This document shows, piece by piece, positions 47,235-57,646 of a stretch of 64,000 nt of DNA. The DNA is from Reticulascus tulasneorum (lineage: Eukaryota > Ascomycota > Sordariomycetes > Glomerellales > Reticulascaceae): positions 2,356,001 through 2,420,000 of the forward strand of contig LSAX01000003.1 of assembly GCA_001557505.1 (NCBI GenBank), read 5' to 3'. Below the pieces are notes generated by a model, which saw only the letters and a list, made by a program, of their open reading frames with translations, was not told where the DNA came from and ran no database searches. Position numbers and translations under genes: made by a program. Positions within the stretch are counted from its first letter, which is position 1, and each line of letters starts with the position of its first letter.

Positions 47235-49747
47235 CTATGCCCCGTACGCGACCTGGCCCATTGGTCTGTCCTCTTCTACGCCAGGAGCCATGAAGTTTGT
47301 CTTGGGGTTGCCGGTTGCCTTCGATGCGGAGCAACGAGCCATTGTCGGCGAGCTATTCATGTTGTGTTAGCTGTCTGCTAGTGCGGGTATGATAATTGAG
47401 AAGCCTTACCTTCTAGAGATGACGTCGGTGAAATAGAAATTTTCAATGACCTTGGTCAAAGGAGTGCCAGCGGCCTTGGAGCCCTTATTCTGGTCTACGA
47501 GCTGCACCTTGGCCAGCTGCTTGAGGGCTACAGGCTCGACTACATCGTAGGCTGCGAGGGCTGGGCTGATCTCTGTCATTCTGTCTCGGAGCGCTGCCAC
47601 GTCGTCGTACGGCAGAGGCGCGCCAAGGAATTCGCTAGCAGCACGGATGATCTTCCAATCTGTTCTCGAAGCACCGGGGAGTGATGTGGCGGCTCTGGTC
47701 ATCTGTACCCGTCCCTCGGTGTTGATGTAAGTACCAGCCTTCTCGGTGTACGCAGCACCAGGGAGGACGACGTCTGCGATCTGTGCGCCTCGGTCACCGT
47801 GATGGCCTTGGTAGACCACGAAAGCATCCTTGGGGATATCTTTCTCGTTGAATTCATCAGCACCGAGAAGCCAGACGAACTTCGGCTTGGTCTCCGCCAC
47901 GGCAGTGGATGGTGTTACGAAGCCAACTTCGAAAGCACCAGCTCTGGATGCTGCTCTCTGCAAAACGTTGTATCCATTCCACTCCTCCGTCAAGAAGTTG
48001 GCAGCGTTCTTGTCGACGAACGCACCGACAACCTCGTAGAATGCCTTTGCATCGGCGTGGTCCGTAACACCAGATCCAACAATTATCATGGGTCGTTTGG
48101 CAGCCTGGAGTTTCTTGCCAAAGGGTCCAGCCAGTGCCTTCTTGAGAGAAGCGTGATCAGCCCCGAGATGCTCAAACTCGAATGTCGAGTCCCATGCCTC
48201 GCCAACAACACCAATCTCAAGCTCCGAACGAAGCCATTGTTTCCTGATGCGGGCATTTAATACAGCGGCTTCGTGTCGCGGGTTGCTGCCGACAATCAGA
48301 ATGCAGTCTGCCTCCTCAATTCCCCAAATTCTCGAGTTGAAAAGATAATTCGAGCGTACATCGATACCGTGAGCAATCGGTTGACTGCCTGAGGGCATGT
48401 CTAACGCTAGGTTATCGGATCCAAGCTTGTTGGCCAAATCTTTCATTGCAACCATCGACTCGACCTCGGTCAGCTCTCCTGCGATGACCTTGAATTCGTT
48501 GGCCTGTGGTTGCACCTTTCCGTAGGCAGTGGCGATCTCCGTTAGGGCTTGCTCCCAGTCTGCTGGCTCGAATTTTCCTTCTCGTCGTATCAAAGGCATT
48601 GTAAGTCTTTGTGTCTTCAAACCATCACAAGCGAACCGAGTCTTGTCGTTGATCCACTCCTCATTGACGTCGTCATTCAGTCGAGGGAGAATTCGCATGA
48701 CTTCCAAGCCTCTCGAGTCTACTCGAATGTTGGAACCCAGTCCATCGAGAACATCAATAGACTCGGAGTGCTTAAGTTCCCAGGGCCTAGCTTTGAAGGC
48801 ATATGGCTTAGATGTCAAAGCACCAACAGGACACAGGTCGATAACGTTGGCGGAGAGCTCGGAGTCCAGATTCCTCTCCAAGTAGGTGCCGATCTGTAAA
48901 TCGTTTCCTCGTCCAGTCGAGCCCATTTCGGGGGCTCCAGCAACATCGTTCGCGAATCGAACACATCGGGTACAGTGAATGCAGCGGTTCATCGAGGTCT
49001 TGATCAAGGGGCCAATGTTTTTGTCCTCCACAGCTCGCTTGCCGCCGATTTCGTGAAATCTTCCTCTGTCGGCCCCGTATCGCATGGACTGATCCTGAAG
49101 ATCGCACTCACCACCCTGATCACAGATAGGGCAGTCTAATGGATGGTTTGCTAGCAGGAACTCCATCACTCCCTCTCGGGCCTTGTGCGTGATAGCCGAA
49201 TTGGTCTTCACGACCATTCCTGGCTGAACGGGCCATGCACAAGATGCTACTGGTTTCGGGGCTCTCTCGACTTCGACCAAGCACATTCGGCAATTTCCGG
49301 CAATCATTAGCTTCCTATTCCAAACGTCAGTCCACTATTCCAGCATCGATCGTCGTCTGATAGGAGGTCGTCGTACTCATGGTAGCAATATCTGCAAACA
49401 GTTAGCTGCCTGTCGTGATTGATCAAAGGAATAGAGTCGTCCGTACCTTGGGATAGTAACTCCGGCCTTCTCGCAAGCCTGAATGAGCGCCGAGCCAGCT
49501 ACGTTTTGGTCAGCAGCCATTGGTGCTCAATTCTCCAATTAATCTCACCTTCTATCGAAACTTTCTTTCCATCTGCAACTTAATTAGCTACGGTCATGGA
49601 GTCAATGGGTGGTGGGAAGCTGGAAATCGTACCGACTGTGAGCTCGACTTCGGCATTTCGCTGAGCTGTTGTGGCAAACGTTCTCGAGGCATTGACGGCC
49701 TGCTTGCCTGTCCGCCAAGCCGAACGTGCTAATGTCTGCCGCAGCAT
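47235..49747 (-). CDS. nuo78: NADH:ubiquinone oxidoreductase 78 kDa subunit (NDUFS1)
   Basis: Largest peripheral-arm subunit of mitochondrial complex I, carrying Fe-S clusters N1b, N4 and N5. Six exons, 49747-49633, 49572-49549 (24 nt), 49498-49447, 49391-49377 (15 nt), 49314-47410 and 47352-47235, give 742 residues with all phases agreeing. Presequence MLRQTLARSAWRTGKQ. The 2Fe-2S ligands appear across the tiny exons (RYCYHE) and in NCRMCLVEV. The remaining clusters use HPLDCPICDQGGECDLQ and CIHCTRCVRF. The last exon supplies the conserved tail (NPKTNFMAPG, VAYGA). Confidence 0.97.
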
Positions 49748-50465
49748 CGTGTCGCCTTGACGGATTGAAAGAGCCGGGCGACAAGGAACGTGGGATGAAG
49801 TGCGGCGAATTGCTGCTCAATCGTTGACGTCTCGAGGGATTGGTGCTCTTCCGGCCATTCTGGGGGACTAGTGCATTCATCACGATTAATTTACGTTAAC
49901 GTTGATTGGCTGAGTACCTTTTCTCTCTGCCTGAGGCAGCATTTGCTCCGAGGGACCCTCTCCATTAGGACACTGCAGAAAAAATACAGCTTCTTCTTTC
50001 CTTTTCTTTTCTTCAACAAAATTGTACATGGGCACATTTTATCGTAGGTGAGCTTGGGCGCTCGGTTCTATCAATGAGCCGGTGCTTCATTCGAGTCTTC
50101 CTCTATCTTGTGTTCTAGAGTAAATTTGACACCGTTTATGGAAGCATGGGAGATATCCTCGATGAGCAATGCCTCTTACCGGCGGTCGTCACACTTTGTG
50201 CCACATTATGATGACTTTTGAATATGGGATGTGACTTGATTGTTTGGATTTCCTAATGCCCTTTGCTGACTCGAAATGTGTTCTTGAGACCTCACAACTA
50301 CCACTTTGGAAGAGACGTTTCGACTCACAAATTGGACGTTGGACATTCAAAGACACAATTGCGGTCAACCCCAAGATACCTAGGGAATAGCAGTTTTTGT
50401 ACTTAATCCACTGTCAAGTGCGAGTGATTACCTCGACTTGGAGCCATCGAGCTATTAGCAGACCT
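49748..50465. other. Intergenic region upstream of nuo78
   Basis: 718 bp between the nuo78 start and the 3' end of the hypothetical gene. Presumed nuo78 promoter. No other signal. Confidence 0.4.
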
Positions 50466-51116
50466 TCAGCCTCGACCGCCAAACCGCTGTTCGTCTATAG
50501 CCAACTCCCGCTGCAGAGCTTTCTGATAATGGTCCTTGATCTTTTGAACGTGGCCATCGTAGCCGTCTAGATCTGTCACTGCTCTCTCGACCGTGCCCAG
50601 CAACAGTGACATTGCTCGTTCCCTCCATGTAACCGTTCCATGCGATATGGCAGCTGCGGCTACAATTGCTGTAGGTGCACCATACTCTTTACCCTCAACA
50701 GGAGGAGCCTCCATATTCCTGATCATCGCGTTTGCTTCCTCCCAACTGATACCAGTTTCTGTATTCACGATACCGTGCGTGCTTTCATGAATTCTTGCTT
50801 CCTGAATGATTCGTCTGCCTTCTCGTTCGTACAGGAACAGGAGATTCTTCCTTACTCCTTCCGAGTGGTGTTCGATCTTTTCAAGAATCTGTCTCAGCCG
50901 ATCAACCCTGTCCTGCGGTGGTTGGAACGGCTCCAGAAGCGACTTTTGAAGCGGAACGAATATTGCAGGACATATTGTGTCCAGCGGCGGTATTAAATCC
51001 TCATTTACTGGTTGACTAGAGGCCAGAGGAAGAATCTTGGAACTACCCGTGACTGTAGTATTGTCTGAGCATATCGGTGTTGGTTGTGTATGCATGGTCG
51101 TTGATTGAGCCATCAT
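50466..51116 (-). CDS. Hypothetical protein
   Basis: Not recognised. 216 residues from ATG 51116; the frame is open 243 nt further upstream but without ATG. The N-terminal third is Thr/Ser/Pro-rich and probably disordered. The rest is helical and charged (VDRLRQILEKIEHHSEGVRKN, split here as VDRLRQILEK and IEHHSEGVRKN; VQKIKDHYQKALQREL), which could form a helical bundle. Weakly amphipathic, no signal peptide or convincing membrane segment from this start. An upstream exon cannot be excluded. Confidence 0.45.
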   Translation of the reverse strand: MMAQSTTMHTQPTPICSDNTTVTGSSKILPLASSQPVNEDLIPPLDTICPAIFVPLQKSLLEPFQPPQDRVDRLRQILEKIEHHSEGVRKNLLFLYEREGRRIIQEARIHESTHGIVNTETGISWEEANAMIRNMEAPPVEGKEYGAPTAIVAAAAISHGTVTWRERAMSLLLGTVERAVTDLDGYDGHVQKIKDHYQKALQRELAIDEQRFGGRG

Positions 51117-52111
51117 CAGACCAGGAGTAGCTGCCGACGCATGATCCGAAAGGAATGAATACTTATGTATGCTTGAGTGGCGTACACCTGTTTTGCGGTG
51201 GTGAACTGTAAGACTCGAAATTATGAACCTGAGAAAATTGAGAGTGGCATGGAGTTGGAGGCTCAGCAATACCTCCAATATAGCAATTGAGGTGCCAAGC
51301 AATACAGGTTGGTACCGCAAGCCACCCTGAGTTGACACAGCGTCCTCCGAACACGACACTGGACTTTAGAGATTATCTACAACCACTCCCTGCCGGCCTG
51401 GTCTGCATCGGATATCATCGAGTCAGAGAAAAATCTTGTAAGCGATTCTATGCGCTAAGTATAAGAGTATATGTACACAGGATCTCTCCTCTTAATGCGG
51501 TCAGCATCCTCGCCTGTTGATCTTGTTAGACAGCCAGGTGCTTCTAAAGTTTTGCGCCATTACAACCACGTCACATCCCGTTAGTCCCACCGATAGTCCG
51601 ACATTAATTCATAGTCTTCTCGTCTCTAGCGCCTTAGAGAGAGCCGGGGGGCCTCTTGATGCCAGTGACAATGCTAAGGTGGCAACATAAAGTCGCTTGC
51701 GGCCTCTAACCACGCATCAGACTTGCAATCAAGATAGAAGACTGGCTAGGGCCATCTCTAAGTGTGACAGTCCCTTCAGCTGCGTCCAACTGCAAACTAT
51801 AACTTCATCTTGATATGTGTCCGCATGGCGTCCGCAGGATGATAGACGCAGGCGGGCCTGATCGGGCAACGTTCTGCGGCGTACCAGGTGCGTCAAGGTC
51901 GTGCAAAGAGACCGAGAGCGAGCCGGTGCGGGCCCTCTTGCTCTGCTAACATCGCTGTAAAGTTCTGCCTATGCCCGCTGTCTCAAGCCTGAGGCTGGCG
52001 AAGTAGACAATGCCATATGTCCACGACATATCTCCACTTGGTCTCTTCTCAGCAACATGCAGGACCAAGTTTATGGCTGGCTGGGATAGGTTTCGCCAAA
52101 GTATAGCCATG
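51117..52111. other. Intergenic region hypothetical / ATG37-like
   Basis: About 1 kb, no gene, repeat or RNA recognised. Confidence 0.35.
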
Positions 52112-53117
52112 TCACCTGCCGGACGGTAGGATTTTACGGATGTATTCCCTCCCCAACCTGACCGCCGCTCTAACCAAATCTTCCAGGCGCCGATCTTTGC
52201 GCTTCCTCATCCAGAGTAGTATGAAGGCGAGGATGACGATGTCGAAAGTAAGATGCTTCATAATAATCCAAGCAATCCATCCAAGCTTAGCCGGAAAGCT
52301 TCTTTCTTTCTTCGACATCCATTCCCTTCCAGTCGTGATCTGCTCTCGCAGGGCCGCAACCTCAGCGGATAGTTTCACAAGAGCTCGCTCCACCTCCCGT
52401 GACCACTTGCCTCCTCTTCTACTTGTGTCGTTGTCATCCTCGTCATTGTAACCTATCCTTCTTTCAGACTCTTGCTCTGCGGCATCGTCTTCGCTCATGG
52501 GGCTCAAGACCTTCATAGGGCCGTCGGTCCCACTCAGAGGTTGCTGGATTCGGCGCGAACCCGACATGTATCCAGCGGGTTTCGGCGAAGAATCGGAAGA
52601 GCTAGGACTGTTATTCTTGATCTGGTTCCAGACAAATTCGAGTTCGGCAACCAGTTCCCTCGCATCGCTACAATCAGGTATTAGACAAGGGTTCCTTGAT
52701 AAGATATTCCGTGGGGAACGACGTACGGTGTTGTTGCGTATCTATGCATGGTTTCAATCAGAGCCTCGATGTATCTCCGCTTCGCTTCGGTCCTGCTGAG
52801 ACCCCTCTGCGAGTTCCAGGCATCCCATTTGTCTTTTTCCCTTTGAAGCTCGTCTGCCTCCATTCCCGTGCCGGCTGTTGGTCGTTCCATCACACCATCC
52901 ACGTCCCCTTCCATTGCTTGCTTGTAGAGGCCATATAGGCGTAATCGGTCGGAAGGCGGCGGCCGCGAAGCGCCTGTCTTTGGGATCTTCTTAACGGTGT
53001 TCAGGGCATGGACAAACACGCGATCTAGACAGCCGGTTACGATTAGTAAATGTAGCCTTCTCTAGAACAGTTGTTTGATAGAATGATAGAGCCAAACGTA
53101 CCCACAGAGTCGGCCAT
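52112..53117 (-). CDS. ATG37/ACBD5-like acyl-CoA-binding membrane protein
   Basis: Exons 53117-53102 (16 nt), 53024-52727 and 52667-52112 give 289 residues. The N-terminal ~105 residues are an acyl-CoA-binding domain: FVHALNTVKKIPK, DRLRLYGLYKQA and KWDAWNSQRGLSRTEAKRRY. A Ser/acidic linker, a coiled coil (VERALVKLSAEVAALREQI) and a C-terminal hydrophobic segment (FDIVILAFILLW) flanked by basic residues follow. That order, ACB domain then coiled coil then tail membrane anchor, is the ATG37/ACBD5 plan: peroxisomal membrane receptor cofactor for pexophagy. Family-level call is strong; the pexophagy role is by homology. Confidence 0.85.
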
Positions 53118-54219
53118 CTGGAAATATGTGCCGACCCGGCAGTTCTATCTGGAGTCAACTGTCAAAGGTATACCGGGCTGGATCCGCACAGCCGGGTCAG
53201 GTTGATGCAGTTCGCCGCACAGTGGAAGGCCTGAACTGGTGAAAACAAATGATGGTTGTGCAGGCATATATTGCAAAGGACGGATTGTAAAATCCGAGCA
53301 GGATGACACGCCTGGTTCTTTCTAACGAGCCATGGACGCTTCCAAAGAAACGATCCGGTGGGTTACCAGCGATCAGTTGGCGTTGGGGGGGCGCTGACAT
53401 CGAGATGATCATTAATGCCTAGGAAATGTTTTGCCTCGGCGCTCGCGGACCTGGAATCCACTTGGACCGATCTGCCCTGGCTTTTCAAGGGTCTAATTAG
53501 CCCAGGGCACCGACAAATTAAAGCCACCCCGCGATTTCGTGTTGATTCGCCTTACGAGACATGTGAAATACCGGCTGGCACTTGCATATCGATAGTACAT
53601 TGAACACCCCGTCAATTGTCCTATGCATGGCTAGAAGGGAAGGGAAGAGCTGCTACTTCCCCAATGAAGAAATACGGACCTCCTGACATAGTAAAATAGC
53701 TATGTTGCGAGGCACCGTACCAATAGCAGCCAGGGCGTCTTTCGTGCAAGCCAGGTTCCCACCAGCAGAGTCTCCCAGTTAATTAACTTGGGCCCGCGGC
53801 AGCTGAATGCGTCATATTCACAGGTGCCCAGCAAGGGCGCGTAGTGATAAAAGCTCCAAATCTGAGGACCCTGGCCACTATAGTCCAGGTCTAGGATATT
53901 GGTACATTGTCTATTTAATTCTAGTTCACGCCATTTTCCCCAGAACTCCAAATTCCCTAATCTTTTAGAGAATCAGCATTCGATTAGCTGTACTTACAAA
54001 GTTGGCATATTTTCCATATTTTATTTATTATTTCCAGGATTTAATTCGGCAGTAAATCGGGAAGCCTGGGTTCGTGACTGCTGCAACTCCACCCCCCATC
54101 ACCCAAGGCTCTGAACTTCATCGGCTTTTACAACTCCCCCATAACGTTCATCGCAACTTCAAGTTTCAGATGTAAGATACGACTTGCCAAACCCCCCACC
54201 GCCACCTCCTCAGGAAGAC
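53118..54219. promoter_or_regulatory. Divergent intergenic region ATG37-like / RNase III
   Basis: 1.1 kb, locally AT-rich around 53.9-54.1 kb. No gene recognised. Confidence 0.4.
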
Positions 54220-55367
54220 ATGTCGAAACGTTCACACACGGAGTATGCCCTAGGTGGGGCTCAAGCTGGGCTCACCAAAGAAAATAAGAGACAGCAGCTG
54301 GGTGAATCGAGTGCCAGTTCTAATATCCAGAAGGTAGGCACTACTCGCAACTCACTCGTGTTCGCTCAAGCACTAACAGCAAGCAGAATATTCCTAGCAA
54401 GGCGCAGGAACCATCAGGTCCGAGTGATGTCTCATTCACTCAATCTCCAAGGGATGTGAAAGCCTTGCCGGCAGGTCTTCAGGTGCCATTATTCTCGTCA
54501 GTCACGCCTTGGATTTCTTCGGAGATTTCGACCACATTTCCACCTCTTCCTCCAATCCTCGACCCCTTACTAGAGACCGCTGCCTTCACCCATTCAGGCA
54601 TGGCGAGCAAAGACAATCTCAGTTATGACCGACTTGAGTGGATAGGCGACGCTTATGTCGAGTTGATTTCGTCTTGTCTCATCTTTCAGACTTTTGGCGG
54701 ATTGCCTACAGGAAAGTGTTCCCAGCTGCGAGAGCTATTGGTGCAGAATGCCACTTTAGGGGGGTTTACGACACATTATGGGCTTTTGGAGCGAGCACAC
54801 TTGCCACCCGAGTTCAAAATCGATAGCGACCTCCCTCACAAAGCGAAGAGACAACAAGTAGCCAAGGTACAAGGTGATTTATTTGAGGCTTACGTTGCCG
54901 CTGTGATTCTATCCGACCCGGTACAAGGGTTATCTCGTGCTACTGAATGGCTCAAGGCACTTTGGAGCATGACAATCAAAGACCAGATACTGGAGATTGA
55001 CAAGAAGCCCGAACAGAGGCTAGCACTTGAGCTCGGCCAACAGCCACCTCCTGCCAAGTCGCTCCCACCGAAGGTGGAATTGACAAACATAATAGTTGTC
55101 AAGGGGGTGGAGCTGCACTACGAAGAGATCAAGTCTTCTCGGAAAAAGGACAAGCATCACGACAAGCTTGACGTGTTCACTGTTGGAGTTTACCTCAAGG
55201 GATGGGGAGAGCAGAAGAAGCTTTTGGGAACTGGTAGCGACCGGAACATGAAGGAAGCAGGCCAAAAGGCCGCCACCGTTGCTCTTAGCAACAAGAAGCT
55301 GATGAAACTATACAGAGAGAAGAAACGGGCTTTTATTGCAGCACGAGAACATTCTGGAACAAGCTAA
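54220..55367 (+). CDS. Ribonuclease III (Rnt1/Pac1 type)
   Basis: Double-strand-specific endonuclease that processes pre-rRNA 3' ends and sn/snoRNA precursors in the nucleus. Exons 54220-54333 and 54387-55367 give 364 residues (Pac1 is 363). The signature is DRLEWIGDAYVEL, with Glu and Asp ligands kept, and the second metal cluster is QGDLFEAYVAAVIL. LRELLVQNATLGGF lies between. The C-terminal dsRNA-binding domain ends with the family helix NMKEAGQKAATVAL. Only one RNase III domain and no helicase, so not Dicer. The ATG at 54220 is the first in frame. Confidence 0.92.
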
Positions 55368-55929
55368 GAGCGGTAAAAGTTGCATTCTGTATAGCAACCT
55401 AATAGATACCCAAGTTTGTTTCCTTCTCATCTCTGGAACTTGATTCGCTGTGAGCGATGCAAAGTCAAGGAACCTGCCGAGAATGAGTCTCTTTGGCAAT
55501 AATCCGGCATTTCGACGACTTCGGACCATCGTTGGCCGATTTTTCTGTGTCTCATAGCCATGATTGTGCAGCCCATGCGCCTCCCAATCTCACCTCGGCC
55601 AAGGATCTTACCGTCTTGAGTCCCACATGCAAATATATAGATTGCGATGGCTACATAGAAGATGCCATGTCACGTAGGTCCATCATCGCATTACCTATAT
55701 TTATGAGCGCAAGTTGGTCACCAAACTGTACGGATTTACAGCTCATTACGTTCGTACAGCCCACGCCGTTTCGTTGTCGGGCAAAATCTATTGCGGTCCG
55801 CCCCGGAGAAATACCGGAACCTAGCAAGATGTGGGTCTGTGCTGTGCCATTCCAATGGATCCTATCTTTTGAGACCTCAAGATCGCGAACTTGACTCCAT
55901 CCAATTGCTTCTTTATCGGCCATGCCAAG
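55368..55929. other. Intergenic region RNase III / mS33
   Basis: 562 bp. A plus-strand frame of 133 codons and a minus-strand one of 90 codons overlap each other here; neither resembles a known family. Presumed mS33 promoter. Confidence 0.35.
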
Positions 55930-56405
55930 ATGAGCGTCCCACGCGCCAGGTTATTGGACCTTATGAAGGTAATTATGAATCTTGCAGCTCAAGAACTACC
56001 TCGTTATTGACAAATTTCAGGCCCAATGCCAGATCTTCGCTACAACGTACAATCCTGATGGCGTTCGAATGGGTAACAAGATCTTGCGACAGCGATTAAA
56101 AGGGCCTGCCCTCGCAGCATACTATCCCCGCAAGACTGCCACAGCCCAAGACGTGATGAGGGAATTTGGCCCCGATCTTACGACTTTTGATGATGCGGAA
56201 GAGGATCGATTGGAACACATTGAAGGGTAGGGACTCTCAGAGTCAGTCTTATCTTTTCGCGGAGTTCTGACATGGTCATTAGACTCAAATCTCGTGGGAA
56301 GAATGCGCCAAAGAAGAAAAAGGAAAAGAGTAAGCTTCCACACTGGTTTAGATGGTATCGCTTACTGATTGACTGCCATTAGTCGACAAGAAGGCGAAGA
56401 AGTGA
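55930..56405 (+). CDS. RSM27: Mitochondrial small ribosomal subunit protein mS33 (Rsm27)
   Basis: Small-subunit mitoribosomal protein. Four exons, 55930-55968, 56021-56226, 56283-56329 and 56383-56405, give 104 residues, all phases agreeing. MSVPRARLLDLMK joins AQCQIFATTYNPDGVRMG and RLKGPALAAYYP, which match the Rsm27/mS33 family from yeast to fungi. The tail is Lys-rich (APKKKKEKIDKKAKK), as is usual for rRNA-contacting extensions. Introns average about 54 nt. Confidence 0.92.
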
Positions 56406-57646
56406 AGATTCAACGAATATCCTTTACCGAATGTACACTACTGTGCAAAGATATTGAGAAACTGGCATGATGCGATACAGTTCTGTATACCTCTGAAACT
56501 TGTTTAGCGGCTCTCTCCAACGAATCGTCAGACAGCCGCTGCGGAAGACAGCATTGAAATGGACTAAGGAATAAAGGTTTACTGACCAAATGGCTGGACA
56601 CCAAAACATGGCATCCACCGTACGGAGGGTCTGGGGATGTAGGACAACGGCGTGATTATGTATGTCTCAAACGAATTGTTGAATTCCTCACTCAAAGGCC
56701 ACAAACCCGATCCTATTGGTGATGATGTCCTTTGTGATACAGCTCGGACAGCATTGAAGAAACCGAGAAGTTCAGCAACTTGTAAGAGATATCCCGTATT
56801 CAGTTATTACCGCTAAAATTCTTAATCACGTCAAGCTGCATTCTGTGTGCTACTATGGCAGCATATTGGTACCAGACGAGACATGGAGCATGGCCCGCAT
56901 GTGAATGCAAGTTCTCGGGATTAATTGTTCGCAATTTATTGAGTAACTGCTGTTGTTGCCATCGCCATGCCTCTCTTCCAAATCTTTGTTGGCGAGGCAG
57001 TGAATAAATGGAGCTCCTCAAGATCCATATTTCCCAAAAAAGGAAGTCGATGCCGGGTTGAATCATTCATTTGAACCAAAATATCAATCTCCTCTTGACA
57101 AGCAATTCTCACTTTGCTCGGACCTTGCGTTCGGAATTCGATCACACATTGAGTAGGCGACGCTTCCGAGGAAGAAAAAAAGCACTTTGCCTCCTTCCCC
57201 TGTGTATAATACTCACCTCATATTTCTTCAAACACACAACAGTCCTTCCGCGCCGAGAAAATAACCTCACATCCGCCTTCTTTTGCCTTGCCTTTACGAG
57301 CAGTCACTTCAAAAGGCAATACGAATTATATCCCGATCTAACCACTACGGTAAGTGCGATGTACCTGATCATGATCCCTCTCCGTGCTCTTGCCGAACTA
57401 CTATCACCTGCAGCCTTCGAGACCCTGCCTGCCTCTTTCGTTCTTCCACCTAACATCTACATCTAACTTTTTCCATTCTTCTGCAAACCTGCTCACAGCC
57501 AAACTTCCCGCCTGGGCCCGACTGACCCATTCACTCTAGATACCTTCACACCGGGGGATCTTGACCATCTCCTTTGGCACACAGTTCTTCTTGTATCCAG
57601 TCGAAGTTAGTCTGATCCTATCCCGCCGCGGTACAACATCTCCGCC
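56406..57646. other. Intergenic region mS33 / PUF gene
   Basis: 1.2 kb, with a long pyrimidine-rich leader before the PUF ATG from about 57.2 kb. No gene recognised. Confidence 0.4.

Noticed and set aside
53900..54060. AT-rich patch considered as a RIP-mutated transposon relic
   Set aside because: Too short, and no transposase-like frame or terminal repeats could be found.
55493..55923. Overlapping plus (133 codons) and minus (90 codons) frames before mS33
   Set aside because: Neither resembles a known family, and they occupy the mS33 promoter region.
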